Shown here: piece by piece, positions 30,210 to 39,194 of the stretch
How positions within the stretch are numbered: position 1 is the first letter of the stretch
How the letters are laid out: each line of letters starts with the position of its first letter
Source of the DNA: Gordonia polyisoprenivorans NBRC 16320 = JCM 10675
GTDB taxonomy: Bacteria; Actinomycetota; Actinomycetes; Mycobacteriales; Mycobacteriaceae
Length of the DNA: 64,000 bases
NCBI RefSeq assembly: GCF_000241325.1
Contig: NZ_BAEI01000032.1
Coordinates: forward strand, 16,939-80,938
Direction: 5' to 3'
The notes under the pieces: model-generated
The model's database searches: none
What the model saw: only the letters and a program-made list of their open reading frames with translations
What the model was told of the DNA's origin: nothing
Program-made: the position numbers and the translations under genes

Positions 30210-30646
30210 ACGAACCGCCCTCCCTGAAATCTCCAGTGCGGGAAGATCACCCGCAACGGCCCGTTGAGGACCACCCACACGACCAGCCAGGTCGTCACGA
30301 ACTGCAGCGCATACGCACCGGCCGGGGGCGGGCCGAGATCGCCCGGGAAGATCGGCACGTACTGCACGACGAACCAGGCGACGACGCCCTCGTTGATCCC
30401 GGTGAGCAACCCGAACAACGTCGGCCAGTCCTTTTCCCAACGGAATTGTTGCAGAAGGTGATACACGAACTCCCACGCGACGCCGAGTACGACGACCACC
30501 GCGAGCACGAGGAACGCCACCGCATAGGTGTCGCCGAGCGCGGCGCCGTCGGGCAGAAACGGACCGATGATCAGCGTCCAGATCCCACCGACGATGCCCA
30601 GCACCAGGATTCGCGTCTGAATTCTTCCCCACAGGGTCGGCAACAT
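30206..30646 (-). CDS. small polytopic membrane protein of the FHA operon
   Basis: A 146-residue protein with about four hydrophobic segments (ILVLGIVGGIWTLIIGPFLP; AVAFLVLAVVVVLGVAW; LLTGINEGVVAWFVVQYV; FVTTWLVVWVVLNGPL) and a charged loop QFRWEKDWPTLFG. The ATG at 30646 matches the beginning of the first amphipathic segment (MLPTLWGRIQTR) and overlaps the flavoprotein-like stop by a base or two. It overlaps the FHA start downstream. No family was recognised; tight coupling implies a shared complex at the membrane. Confidence 0.8.
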   Translation of the reverse strand: MLPTLWGRIQTRILVLGIVGGIWTLIIGPFLPDGAALGDTYAVAFLVLAVVVVLGVAWEFVYHLLQQFRWEKDWPTLFGLLTGINEGVVAWFVVQYVPIFPGDLGPPPAGAYALQFVTTWLVVWVVLNGPLRVIFPHWRFQGGRFV

Positions 30647-30647
30647 G

Positions 30648-32549
30648 TCAGTCCACGCCCTTCCCGCGCGCCCAGCGCCACCACTGTGCCGTCGAGCGCC
30701 AGGGCGACAACCGTTTGCAGAAGCCCTGCTTCGCCAGGTCGTCGACGATCTCCAGCGCGGCGATCTGCAAACCGAGGAAGGTGTCGACGCCGGGGAAATA
30801 GCCACCGAGAGTGGCCGACCCGGACGCGTAGATCCGGCCGTTGCCGTTGCGAGTACCGATCAGCTCGAAGTTGCGGTCCACGTCCATCCGGCCGACCGGA
30901 TTGATACCCGCGCCGGTGTGATCGAGCAGGTCGGCGAGCAACCGATGTTCGCGCACATCGGCTTCGAGTCCCGTGCAATCGATCACGTAGTCGGCGTACA
31001 GCTCGAAGGTCCCGTCGGGTCGGGCCTCCTGTGTGATCGAGGCGTGTGGGTCGACGCGAACCGTCGCCACCACGCCTTGTCCTCCGGCGGCGGGCACCAG
31101 TGACTCCGCCTTGCCGACCGCCACCCGGTACCAGCCCTCGCGACGGCCGCGCTTGAGCTGTTCCTGCCAGGAGTCGCGCACCGGTGTGTTGGTGCCGCCC
31201 ATCTGTTTGTACGCCTCGGCGCGTTCGTGCCCCTCGAGTTTGCGCATCCGCGCCTTGAGCTGGCCACCCCACACCGACTTCGGATAGTTGAAGCCCTGAT
31301 AGGCCCAGCCGTCTTTTCCCTTGCGCCGCATGAAGATATGCGGCCCGTGCGACTTGTCGACGTAGGTGCGGAACAGGTGCACGATCTGCGTCTGCAGACC
31401 GAGTGCGTCGCGGTCGTCGATCAGCCGCTGCAACACCCGCGAGGCGACGATGCCCGCGCCACGGATCATCACCGTTGCCGGCCGCCGCTGCAACGCCTGA
31501 TAGATGTGCTCGTGCGGCTCATAGGCATTGACCACCTTGCTTGCATCCCGATAGGTCTCCCGGAACGCCTGCAGGTCGGGCAGCAATTTGATGCCGGGAT
31601 AGCCGATCGCCACGTGCACCCACTGGCTACGGAACGCGATTCGCTTTGTCGGGGCCCCCACACCCGCCTCGGGCCCGCTCGGTGGCGTGAGGATCGTGAA
31701 GTACCCGCCGCCGGCACGGCGTCGGATCATCCGCACCTGGCCCTGTCGCAGGCACTGCAGATACCCGATGCGGTGGCATTCCTTCTCCATCGACTCGAAG
31801 GCGTGGCCCGCCTTGGGCGTGTAGTAGTTGGCGAAGATCGGTTCGACGGCGACACTCCAGAGCGGCTTGATCGATTTGGTCGCCCACGCCTCGCGGACAG
31901 CGTAGGACGGGAAGCCCCAGATGTTGTCCGGCGTGGACGCCGAATCCGATCGCAGCCGCTCACCACGCGGGATCTGCGAGACCCGCGTGAGGTATTCGTA
32001 GGAGTGCCACGGCACATCCTGCGGGCCGAGCACGACGATCCGGTCCAGTGGCACACCGCAGATCCGCAGGTAATCGACGGTGACGAACGACCCGATCCCC
32101 GACCCCACGGTCACGAACGGCACGTCGACGACCGGGATACCGGCCTGCTCGACCATGGCGTCGGTCCATACGTCGGTCTCGATGAGCTCCGGCGTGAGAT
32201 CGCCTCGGCCCGAACGTGTTCGGCGTTCGGCGTCGTCGAAACCCCGCGATTCGGGACCCGGCAGCGGCGGGCCGGGCGGAGCGGGTTGCGGCCGGCGGGG
32301 TTGCGGCGGACGGGGATACGCGGGACCAGCCGGGCCGGGCTGGTACCGGCCGGGCTGCGGCGCACCCGGATGGCGGCCCGGCGGCCCGGGGCGCGGTGCG
32401 ACACCCGGCGGCGGCCCCACCGGGCCGGGCGCACCCGGTGCGGGAACGTGGCGTGTCGGGTTCGCCGGCGGCACCGGCGGACGCACGCCGGGCTGATGGG
32501 GTGGCCCTCCCGGCCGGGGTCCGTGAGAACCGGGGCCCTGCACCGTCAT
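30648..32549 (-). CDS. FAD/NAD(P)-binding monooxygenase-like protein with proline-rich N-terminus
   Basis: Residues 1-105 are a Pro/Gly-rich, probably disordered arm. From about 140 a Rossmann-type dinucleotide fold begins (VPFVTVGSGIGSFVTVDYL), with a later IRGAGIVASRVLQRL segment that could form the second nucleotide site. The C-terminal VIDCTGLEADVREH and GRIYASGSATLGGYFPG regions resemble flavin-dependent N-monooxygenases and related oxidoreductases. The ATG at 32549 has GGAG six bases upstream. Length is 633 residues. Substrate and true redox activity are unknown; it may have been recruited for signalling, given its operon partners. Confidence 0.72.
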   Translation of the reverse strand: MTVQGPGSHGPRPGGPPHQPGVRPPVPPANPTRHVPAPGAPGPVGPPPGVAPRPGPPGRHPGAPQPGRYQPGPAGPAYPRPPQPRRPQPAPPGPPLPGPESRGFDDAERRTRSGRGDLTPELIETDVWTDAMVEQAGIPVVDVPFVTVGSGIGSFVTVDYLRICGVPLDRIVVLGPQDVPWHSYEYLTRVSQIPRGERLRSDSASTPDNIWGFPSYAVREAWATKSIKPLWSVAVEPIFANYYTPKAGHAFESMEKECHRIGYLQCLRQGQVRMIRRRAGGGYFTILTPPSGPEAGVGAPTKRIAFRSQWVHVAIGYPGIKLLPDLQAFRETYRDASKVVNAYEPHEHIYQALQRRPATVMIRGAGIVASRVLQRLIDDRDALGLQTQIVHLFRTYVDKSHGPHIFMRRKGKDGWAYQGFNYPKSVWGGQLKARMRKLEGHERAEAYKQMGGTNTPVRDSWQEQLKRGRREGWYRVAVGKAESLVPAAGGQGVVATVRVDPHASITQEARPDGTFELYADYVIDCTGLEADVREHRLLADLLDHTGAGINPVGRMDVDRNFELIGTRNGNGRIYASGSATLGGYFPGVDTFLGLQIAALEIVDDLAKQGFCKRLSPWRSTAQWWRWARGKGVD

Positions 32550-32565
32550 CGTCGACTCCGCGCTG

Positions 32566-33102
32566 TCATCGCCGGCTCCGCATTCGGCCGACCAGGAGAT
32601 AGGCCAGGATCGCGGCGGCACCGACGATCGCGATCACCGAGACGGCGATGAGCGCGGTCCGCGCGTTCGTCGACTTCTTCTGCGCCACCGGGATGACGTT
32701 CTGGGTGACCGTCGCCGGCGCCGACGACGACGGTGCAGTGCTACTCGGCAGCGGAATGGTCTGTTGCGGGACCTCTTGCACCGTGGTCGGTGCGACCGTC
32801 GTCGACGGTGTCCGGCTCGGGATGGACGGCGGTGCCGACGACGGCTCGGACGGCGGCGTCGAGGACACGGGCGGCTCGGAGGTGGTCGGCACCGTCGTGG
32901 TCTCCGAGGGCGTGTCGGAAGGCGACGGGGTCACGCTGCCGGGATCGTCGACCACCGGCGCCGACGGCGCGCCGCCCGGGGGTTCCGCGGACGCCGGCGC
33001 GCCCGTCGCGAGGACCGCCACCAGCAACGCCGCGGTCACCAGCAGGACCCGAACGGCGTGGCCTCGCAACGTTCGGGCCGGTCGCGCGGGACGCGGGAGC
33101 AT
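32566..33102 (-). CDS. secreted mucin-like Ser/Thr/Pro-rich protein with C-terminal membrane anchor
   Basis: The ATG at 33102 has an ideal CGGAGG site and starts a signal peptide (VRVLLVTAALLVAVLATGAPASA). The mature part is a low-complexity Ser/Thr/Pro stalk of about 95 residues, rich in TTVPTTSEPP-like runs that would suit O-mannosylation by the Pmt in this window. A membrane helix (ALIAVSVIAIVGAAAILAYLLVG) and a basic tail RMRSRR follow. It is the first gene of the flavoprotein-FHA-antiporter-pseudokinase operon and could act as its extracytoplasmic sensor, an inference. Confidence 0.78.
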   Translation of the reverse strand: MLPRPARPARTLRGHAVRVLLVTAALLVAVLATGAPASAEPPGGAPSAPVVDDPGSVTPSPSDTPSETTTVPTTSEPPVSSTPPSEPSSAPPSIPSRTPSTTVAPTTVQEVPQQTIPLPSSTAPSSSAPATVTQNVIPVAQKKSTNARTALIAVSVIAIVGAAAILAYLLVGRMRSRR

Positions 33103-33215
33103 GGTGTCCTCCGGTGGGTTCGACTGCATGACGCAGCCACTTTAACCCGTGACCGCCGGTGGCAGCGGAGTTAACCAATCGAACAGAGGACGACGCCGTC
33201 GCCGCTGGTGAGGGC

Positions 33216-33500
33216 CTATTCGGGCGCGGGAGCGGGCGTGCCCTTCGTCCGATTCGCCCGATCGCCGTACCGACGGCGGAAACGCTCCACACGACCCTGG
33301 GTGTCGACCAGACGGTTCGCCCCGGTCCAGAAGGGGTGCGAGTCGCTGGTCACGTCGACGACCACCAGCGGATAGGTGTTGCCGTCGGACCACTCCACGG
33401 TTGCCTCCGACGTCATCGTCGAGCGGGTGAGGAACGCGGTGCCGGTGGAGGCGTCGCGGAAGACGACCGGGTGGTAGTCGGGGTGGATGCCGGGTTTCAT
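33216..33500 (-). CDS. rpmE2: zinc-independent 50S ribosomal protein L31 type B
   Basis: A cysteine-free L31 paralog of 94 residues ([28 protein letters not shown]). It replaces the zinc-binding L31 under zinc limitation, as known for bacteria with Zur control. The start overlaps the CobW-like gene's stop (ATGA), so the two are coupled. Together with the divergent L28-L33-S14-S18 set it completes a zinc-sparing ribosome locus. Confidence 0.96.
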   Translation of the reverse strand: MKPGIHPDYHPVVFRDASTGTAFLTRSTMTSEATVEWSDGNTYPLVVVDVTSDSHPFWTGANRLVDTQGRVERFRRRYGDRANRTKGTPAPAPE

Positions 33501-34846
33501 GGGTGGTCCTCTCGAGGGATGTCGGTGTGGTCGGCGAGTGCGGGGTCACCGAGGGTCAGGTCGTCGCACGGGTCGGTGTGTTCGGTGCCGAAGGGGTCGG
33601 GGAAGTGCGCCCACGCCCGGGGGCCGGCGGCCATCTCGTGGTCGTCGAGGCAGGCGCCGTTGAGCGCGTGACGAATGTGGTCGGGGTCGGCGCGATGGGT
33701 GATGACGACGAGTGCGCTGTGCCGGTCGCCGTGCTCGGGATGCCAGCGCAGGGCCGCCATCGCCCGTCGTTCCGGGTCCTGCTCGTCCTGTTCGTCGGCG
33801 TCCATCGCGGCCAGCCACCGGCCACCTTCGGCCACCTTCAGCGCCTCCCCCGCCGACTCCAACCAGAACGCCTGGTCGGGGCGGGTCGCCAGCCACAGTC
33901 GGCCGCGTGCACACACGACGCCGTCGAGGAGGGCGTCGAGCGCCTCGTGCAGCCGCCCGGGATGGAACGGACGATCGGCGTTGAATTCGACGATGCCGAC
34001 CCCACATTCGTCGACCAGCGGCGGTTGGTGGCGCAGCAGCGGATCGTGCGGGCCGTCGATCCGGCCACGACGCGCATCGTCGGGGATCGCGCGCAGCAGT
34101 TGCATGATGGTGACCGCGGTCAACCGGCGCTGCGGCAGTTCCATGAGGATCGGTGCGCGCGGTGCGACCCGACGCAGCACCGCCATCAGCCGGGCCGATT
34201 GCCATGCGTCACGCATGACCGGGTCGGCGGCCGCGATGATCAGGGCGTCGGCGAAGGCGACCTGTCCCACCGCGAGTTGGGCCAGGGTGCGATCGTCGTC
34301 GTCGACACCCATCCCCGCCTCGGCCAGGGTGACGTCACCGGTGGCGTCCTCGAGCCATCCCATCTCCGAGACGCAGGCGATCGTCGCGGTGATCTGCACG
34401 TCCCGCCCGGCCGGACCGTCGACGAAACCCGGCATGTCGGCGACGATGACGTTGTCGATGGCCCAGCTCAACGCTTCCGGCTCCACGAGTGGGTCGAGAC
34501 GCAACACGATCTCGTCGACCGAGTCCCGTTGATGCAGCCGACGTAGCAGCGGCAACAGGTCCTCACGCAGCGTGCAGGAGACGCAGCCGTGCTCGAGGAC
34601 GACCTCGGTGATCTGCTCGACGGCGCAGCCGTCGGGGCTGACCGAGGTGACGGTGCGGATCACCCGGCCCGACGCGATGGCACCGAGATCGTGGTGCACC
34701 AGCACCGTGCCGGCCATCACGAGTGCGTGGGCTGCGCGCCCGACCGCGGCGGAATCGAGTCCGGTGACGAGTGTGACCGGCGTCCGGCGGCGCGTCGGGC
34801 CACCGGTCCCGTGCGAGTGCGGGTCGATCTCGATCACCCCTTCCAT
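33497..34846 (-). CDS. CobW/G3E-family-like zinc-homeostasis protein lacking a canonical P-loop
   Basis: A 449-residue protein related to the CobW/COG0523 GTPases of zinc-starvation loci and resembling M. tuberculosis Rv0106, from memory. The conserved metal motif region reads [20 protein letters not shown], and the C-terminal CobW domain is visible ([41 protein letters not shown]). The expected Walker A GxxGxGKT is replaced by [14 protein letters not shown], so GTP hydrolysis by the usual mechanism is doubtful. The ATG at 34846 lies inside a 15-bp palindrome; a TTG four codons upstream also exists. It probably acts as a zinc chaperone or sensor under Zur control. Confidence 0.87.
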   Translation of the reverse strand: MEGVIEIDPHSHGTGGPTRRRTPVTLVTGLDSAAVGRAAHALVMAGTVLVHHDLGAIASGRVIRTVTSVSPDGCAVEQITEVVLEHGCVSCTLREDLLPLLRRLHQRDSVDEIVLRLDPLVEPEALSWAIDNVIVADMPGFVDGPAGRDVQITATIACVSEMGWLEDATGDVTLAEAGMGVDDDDRTLAQLAVGQVAFADALIIAAADPVMRDAWQSARLMAVLRRVAPRAPILMELPQRRLTAVTIMQLLRAIPDDARRGRIDGPHDPLLRHQPPLVDECGVGIVEFNADRPFHPGRLHEALDALLDGVVCARGRLWLATRPDQAFWLESAGEALKVAEGGRWLAAMDADEQDEQDPERRAMAALRWHPEHGDRHSALVVITHRADPDHIRHALNGACLDDHEMAAGPRAWAHFPDPFGTEHTDPCDDLTLGDPALADHTDIPREDHP

Positions 34847-34931
34847 TGTTGGCAACAATTTTCATTTACAGGGCTTTCACGGTAGCCTTCTGCGGGTTCT
34901 AACGCCAATCGTTTTCAATAAGGAGGTGTGC
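34845..34931. promoter_or_regulatory. divergent promoter region with candidate Zur operator
   Basis: The gap between the CobW-like start and rpmB is only 85 bases and much more AT-rich than its surroundings. It holds a perfect 15-bp palindrome (ATTGTTGGCAACAAT at 34845-34859), an adjoining TTTTCATT half-site, a second half-site GTTTTCAATA near the rpmB ribosome site, and a possible -10 TAGCCT. Fur/Zur boxes commonly contain such TTTTCA halves. The assignment to Zur is an inference from the genes controlled. Confidence 0.55.
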
Positions 34932-35168
34932 ATGTCTGCGCGTTGCCAGGTCACCGGCGCAACACCCGGTTTCGGTAAGTCGGTGTCGCACTCACACAAG
35001 CGGACCAATCGCCGCTGGAATCCCAACATCCCACGACGCCGGTTCTATCTACCCAGCGAGGACCGCCACGTCACGCTGCGGGTCAGTGCCCGCGGAATCA
35101 AGACCATCGATCGGCGCGGCATCGAGGCCGTCGTCGCCGAGATCCGCGCTCGCGGGGAGAAAATCTGA
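34932..35168 (+). CDS. rpmB: zinc-independent 50S ribosomal protein L28 paralog
   Basis: 78 residues, beginning [31 protein letters not shown] in family style but keeping only one of the cysteines of the zinc-binding form. A strong AAGGAGG site precedes the ATG. Its stop overlaps the start of rpmG (TGATG). It is the first gene of a four-gene zinc-starvation ribosomal operon. Confidence 0.96.
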   Translation: MSARCQVTGATPGFGKSVSHSHKRTNRRWNPNIPRRRFYLPSEDRHVTLRVSARGIKTIDRRGIEAVVAEIRARGEKI

Positions 35169-35332
35169 TGGCCCGCAACGAAATCCGCCCGATCGTCAAA
35201 CTCCGCTCGACGGCCGGCACCGGATACACCTACGTGACCCGCAAGAACCGCCGCAACGATCCCGATCGCATGGTCCTCAAGAAATACGACCCGATCGTTC
35301 GACGGCACGTCGACTTCAAGGAGGACCGCTGA
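35168..35332 (+). CDS. rpmG: zinc-independent 50S ribosomal protein L33 paralog
   Basis: 54 residues with no cysteine, against four in the zinc-binding paralog. The body is typical of L33: [35 protein letters not shown]. The start overlaps the rpmB stop and the stop overlaps the rpsN start (TGATG at both junctions), so all three are translationally coupled. Confidence 0.96.
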   Translation: MARNEIRPIVKLRSTAGTGYTYVTRKNRRNDPDRMVLKKYDPIVRRHVDFKEDR

Positions 35333-35637
35333 TGGCCAAGAAATCGAAGATCGTCAAGAACGAGAAGCGCAAGGAGATCGTCGCCCGCTACGCCGAGCGG
35401 CGCGCGCACCTCAAGGGTGTCATTGCCGATCCGACCGCGAGCCCGCAGGCGCGTGACGACGCCCGTTGCCGCCTACAGGCACTGCCCCGCGACGCCAGCC
35501 CGGTGCGCATCCGTAACCGCGACGCCGTCGACGGCCGTCCCCGGGGCTACATCGGCAAGGCCGGCCTTTCCCGAGTCCGCTTCCGCGAGTTGGCACATCG
35601 CGGCGAGCTGCCCGGGATCGCAAAATCCAGCTGGTGA
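35332..35637 (+). CDS. rpsN: zinc-independent 30S ribosomal protein S14 paralog
   Basis: 101 residues of the long, CxxC-lacking S14 type ([20 protein letters not shown] at the start, [19 protein letters not shown] near the end). It replaces the short zinc-binding S14 when zinc is scarce. It is coupled to rpmG; rpsR follows after 49 bases with its own ribosome site. Confidence 0.96.
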   Translation: MAKKSKIVKNEKRKEIVARYAERRAHLKGVIADPTASPQARDDARCRLQALPRDASPVRIRNRDAVDGRPRGYIGKAGLSRVRFRELAHRGELPGIAKSSW

Positions 35638-35686
35638 CCTCGCACCGACACCTTCTACATCCATCCACCCCTTCAGGAGGACATCC

Positions 35687-35956
35687 ATGCCCCCGTCGAA
35701 CACCAAGCGCGGCAAGCGCCGTGACGAGACCCCGCAACGAGCACGAAACAAGCTGACCGCCATGGGCATACACCCGACCGGTCGGGATCCGGTGGACTAC
35801 AAGGACATCGAGACACTCCGGCAGTTCATCTCCGATCGCGGCAAGATCCGCCCGCGTCGGGTCACCGGTCTGACCCCACAGCAGCAGCGTCAGGTCGCCA
35901 CCGCGATCCGCAATGCGCGAGAAATGGCGTTGTTGCCCTTCGACTCCCGACGCTGA
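35687..35956 (+). CDS. rpsR: zinc-independent 30S ribosomal protein S18 paralog
   Basis: 89 residues with the S18 core [19 protein letters not shown] and [19 protein letters not shown], lacking cysteine. AGGAGG lies shortly before the ATG. It is the last gene of the zinc-sparing ribosomal operon; its stop is eight bases from the convergent antiporter stop. Confidence 0.96.
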   Translation: MPPSNTKRGKRRDETPQRARNKLTAMGIHPTGRDPVDYKDIETLRQFISDRGKIRPRRVTGLTPQQQRQVATAIRNAREMALLPFDSRR

Positions 35957-35964
35957 CGCCGGGT

Positions 35965-37818
35965 TCAACCGCCCTGGAGCTCGAGGCTGATCTCCTCGGC
36001 GTCGAGCTGATTGAGGACTCGCGACAACGCCTCCGACGAGTAGCTGCCCTCGCGGCGCAGACTCAACAGGCGTGCACGCTGGACCGCGATGATCTCCCGG
36101 CGCACCGCCCGCATCTGTGCGCGCTCGGCGAGGTTCAGGCCATAGGTGGCGCCCGTTCCGATGACGGGTCCGGGGTTCGCCCCCTCGCTTCTGTCCCCGT
36201 CGATCATGTCCTCGTCGTCGGCATCTTCCTCACCGATGTCTTCGGCCTCACGAGTGGCCTGCTCGATACGCGCACGCAGCCAAGGGATCTCACGTACCAC
36301 CTCGGATTGCGCCATTGCGGCCTGCATGGTGGCGTCCATGTCGGCGCGCAGTCGCAGGCGTTCGGCGCGTTTGTCTTCGACGGTGTCGGGCAGTCGCAGT
36401 CTGCGGATCAGCCACGACAGCGTCCCGCCTTGGAGGAGCAGTGACGCGGCCGCCACCACGAACGCGGTCAGCACCAGCAGTGAGCGGGAGTGGGTGTCGT
36501 CGGGCAGGGTCTGAGCGGCGGCGACGGTGACGACGCCGCGCAGACCTGCCCACACCATGATGACGCCCTCTTTGCGCCCCAAGGGCGCGTCGTCGTAGTA
36601 GTCGATGTCGGCCAGCGCCCGGGTGATCCGCGCGTTGATCCGACCCGCGGTCTCCGGCGACATCGTCGTCGGAGACGTCTTGTCCGGGTCGGGATGGCGA
36701 CGGAGGTGGAACCGGCGTCGCCACCGCGTGAATCGGCGGCGGACCCGGGCGTCGTCGCGTTTCGACGCCCCTGCCGTGGCGGTCGCGGTGTAGTTCTCCA
36801 GGATCGGCCGCATCGCCTCGCCGCGCTGGCGTCGGCGATCGACCCACCACACCAGCGGCACGATGTAGACGGCCCGGATCGCCAGCGCCACCCCGAGCGC
36901 TGCCAGACCGAGCCACACCGCGTGCTGCACCCCGTTGTGTTCGTTGACGACGTCTCCCATGAGGCCGAACAACTCCAGGCCCATGAGGAAGAAGACGCCG
37001 CCCTCGGCGAGCATCGCGACCATCCGCCAGTTCTGGGTGTCGGAGATGCGGTGGCGCGGGGTGAGGAATCGCGTGGCCCCCGCGCCGGTGATCAGCCCGG
37101 CCGTGACGGCCGCGACCAACCCCGACGCACCCAGTTCCTCGGTGGGCAGATACGCCAGGAACGGCACGGTGAACGAGATCGCCGTGTTGACCGCCGGGTC
37201 GTGGACGCGAGCCCGCACACGCAGATTGAGCATCCCGACGACCGCGCCGATCGCCACGGCCAGCACCACCGCGTAGACGAAGTTGACCAGCACTCCCCAG
37301 AAGGAGATGGTCGCGGCCGTGGCCGCGATCGCGGCCCGCAACAGCACCAGCGAGGTGGCGTCGTTGAGCATGCTCTCGCCCTCGAGCACCGCGGTCACCC
37401 GCGACGGCACGCCGAGTTTCTTGGCGATCGAGGTGGCCACCGCGTCGGTGGGACTGACGATGGCCCCGAGCGCCACCCCGGTGGCCAGGCCGATCCCGGG
37501 AACCACCACCCGGAAGAAGAACCCCAGGGCCAGCGCACTGACCAGCACGAGCAGCACCGACAGCGCGCTGATCGTCCCGAAGTCGCGACGGAACTCCATC
37601 GCGGGCATCTGCACGGCCGCCGCGTAGAGCAAGGGTGGGAGCACGCCGACGAGAATCCATTCCGGGTCCAGGTGCAGCGCCGGAACGATCGGCATGATGC
37701 CGATGGCCGCGCCGATCACCACCAGCGCGAGTGCCGCGGGCACACGAATACGCGGAGCGATCTCGGTGACGGCCACGATGAGCAGAATCGCTCCGACGAC
37801 GATCAGGATCTTCTCCAT
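35965..37818 (-). CDS. CPA1-family Na+/H+ antiporter (NhaP-like)
   Basis: A monovalent cation/proton antiporter of 617 residues. About twelve hydrophobic segments fill residues 1-420, with the family motifs GVLPPLLYAAAVQ, GAIVSPTDAVATSIAKK and EGESMLNDATSLVLLRAAI, and VWAGLRGVVTVAAAQTLP in the last membrane segment. A charged C-terminal cytosolic domain (about 430-617) carries an acidic run EDIGEEDADDEDMIDGD. The ATG at 37818 begins directly before the first helix; a Met three codons upstream is also possible, and the frame beyond is not protein-like. Confidence 0.92.
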   Translation of the reverse strand: MEKILIVVGAILLIVAVTEIAPRIRVPAALALVVIGAAIGIMPIVPALHLDPEWILVGVLPPLLYAAAVQMPAMEFRRDFGTISALSVLLVLVSALALGFFFRVVVPGIGLATGVALGAIVSPTDAVATSIAKKLGVPSRVTAVLEGESMLNDATSLVLLRAAIAATAATISFWGVLVNFVYAVVLAVAIGAVVGMLNLRVRARVHDPAVNTAISFTVPFLAYLPTEELGASGLVAAVTAGLITGAGATRFLTPRHRISDTQNWRMVAMLAEGGVFFLMGLELFGLMGDVVNEHNGVQHAVWLGLAALGVALAIRAVYIVPLVWWVDRRRQRGEAMRPILENYTATATAGASKRDDARVRRRFTRWRRRFHLRRHPDPDKTSPTTMSPETAGRINARITRALADIDYYDDAPLGRKEGVIMVWAGLRGVVTVAAAQTLPDDTHSRSLLVLTAFVVAAASLLLQGGTLSWLIRRLRLPDTVEDKRAERLRLRADMDATMQAAMAQSEVVREIPWLRARIEQATREAEDIGEEDADDEDMIDGDRSEGANPGPVIGTGATYGLNLAERAQMRAVRREIIAVQRARLLSLRREGSYSSEALSRVLNQLDAEEISLELQGG

Positions 37819-37971
37819 GACCCACATCGTCTCCCGAATGCCGGTGCTCGAGCCAGACGAAGTCGAACGGCGGCTGGGTCGATCGTAGGTAAGGGGCGAA
37901 CCGCGCAATACCGTACGAGCATCCGGCAAACATGAGGACACGTGGCACACCGCCGACTGTGACATTGACTG

Positions 37972-38021
37972 TTGACACAAGCGGGTGGGCGCCCCTACCG
38001 TCAATGACAACGATTGTTGTC
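37972..38021 (+). promoter_or_regulatory. sigma-A-type promoter with overlapping palindromic operator
   Basis: TTGACA (37972-37977) and TACCGT (37996-38001) are separated by 18 bases. Five to ten bases downstream lies a palindrome of six-base arms, GACAAC at 38006-38011 and GTTGTC at 38016-38021, around a four-base centre. Its position at the expected transcription start suggests a repressor site controlling the diiron oxygenase gene at 38080. The regulator is unknown. Confidence 0.6.
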
Positions 38022-38079
38022 GCATCACGCCCGACGCCACCGGCGTACGACGCCCCACCGATCTCGGAGGAGACCGACG

Positions 38080-39081
38080 ATGACCCAGGCTCTCAAGTAC
38101 GTCCCCGAACACGACAAGTCCGACGCCGACAACAACTACAACCAGGTCCTCGAAGACCTGTCGGCCGCGTCGGTGCACCGCAACTTCGACCCCTACCTCG
38201 ACATCGACTGGGACGCCCCGGAGATGGCGGTCGTCCCCGACGACCCGCGGTGGATCCTGTCGTATGACGTCGACCCGATCGGGCGCCACCCGTGGTATCA
38301 GGCGCTCCCGCAGGACAAGCAGATCGCGATCGGCATGTGGCGCCAGGCCAACGTGGCCAAGGTCGGCCTGCAGTTCGAGTCCATCCTGATCCGCGGCCTG
38401 ATGCAGTACAGCTTCGCACTCGACAACGGCGACAAGCGGTTTCGCTACACCACGCACGAATCCAAGGAGGAGTGCAACCACACCCTGATGTTCCAGGAGC
38501 TGGTGAACCGCATCGGGATGGATGTTCCCGGGGCCAAGACGTTCTATCGCCGGGTCTCGATGTTCGTTCCCCTCGTGTCGACGATCTTCCCGACGGTCTT
38601 CTTCTTCGGCGTACTCGGCGGCGAGGAGCCGATCGATCACCTGCAGAAGGACTTCCTGCGTACCACCGACAGCCTGCACCCGGCGATGGCCGCGGTGATG
38701 CAGCTGCACGTCGCCGAGGAGGCGCGCCACATCTCCTTCGCCCATCACCACCTGCGCGAGACGGTCCCGAAGAAGAACCGTTTCCAGCGCTTCGTCCTGT
38801 CGCTGGCGCTACCGATCGCGATGCGTCTGCTGCTGGGCGCGATCATGGTGCCGCCGCGCAGTTTCCGTCGCGAGTTCGACGTCCCGGACGCAGTGATGCG
38901 CGAGATCTTCTGGCGGTCACCGGAATCCAAGCGCGTGCGACGCAACGTCTTCGGTGATGTCCGGATGCTCGGCGAACAGTGCGGCCTGATGAATCCGGCC
39001 TCCCGGACGCTGTGGCGTGCACTCGGCATCTCGGGCCGGTCGTCGCGGTTCCGCAGCGAACCGGTCTACACCGCGCCCTGA
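38080..39081 (+). CDS. AurF-like diiron oxygenase
   Basis: A 333-residue protein of the p-aminobenzoate N-oxygenase AurF family, a ferritin-like helical bundle with a diiron centre. Two iron-binding motifs are evident: HESKEECNHTLMFQE (EExxH) and VAEEARHISFAHHHL (EExxH). GGAGGAG precedes the ATG. The adjacent FprB-type reductase would supply electrons; the same pairing occurs as Rv0885-Rv0886 in M. tuberculosis, from memory. The physiological substrate is unknown, and N-oxygenation is only a family-based guess. Confidence 0.88.
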   Translation: MTQALKYVPEHDKSDADNNYNQVLEDLSAASVHRNFDPYLDIDWDAPEMAVVPDDPRWILSYDVDPIGRHPWYQALPQDKQIAIGMWRQANVAKVGLQFESILIRGLMQYSFALDNGDKRFRYTTHESKEECNHTLMFQELVNRIGMDVPGAKTFYRRVSMFVPLVSTIFPTVFFFGVLGGEEPIDHLQKDFLRTTDSLHPAMAAVMQLHVAEEARHISFAHHHLRETVPKKNRFQRFVLSLALPIAMRLLLGAIMVPPRSFRREFDVPDAVMREIFWRSPESKRVRRNVFGDVRMLGEQCGLMNPASRTLWRALGISGRSSRFRSEPVYTAP

Positions 39082-39194
39082 TCGCCCCGTCCATCGGTCG
39101 CCCCGACTCTCTCGGTCGCCGCATCCCTCGGTCGCCGATCACCGGCGTAGCAAGCGTCCGGTCCCTTCCGTAGAAGCAAGAGATCGCCCATCCC

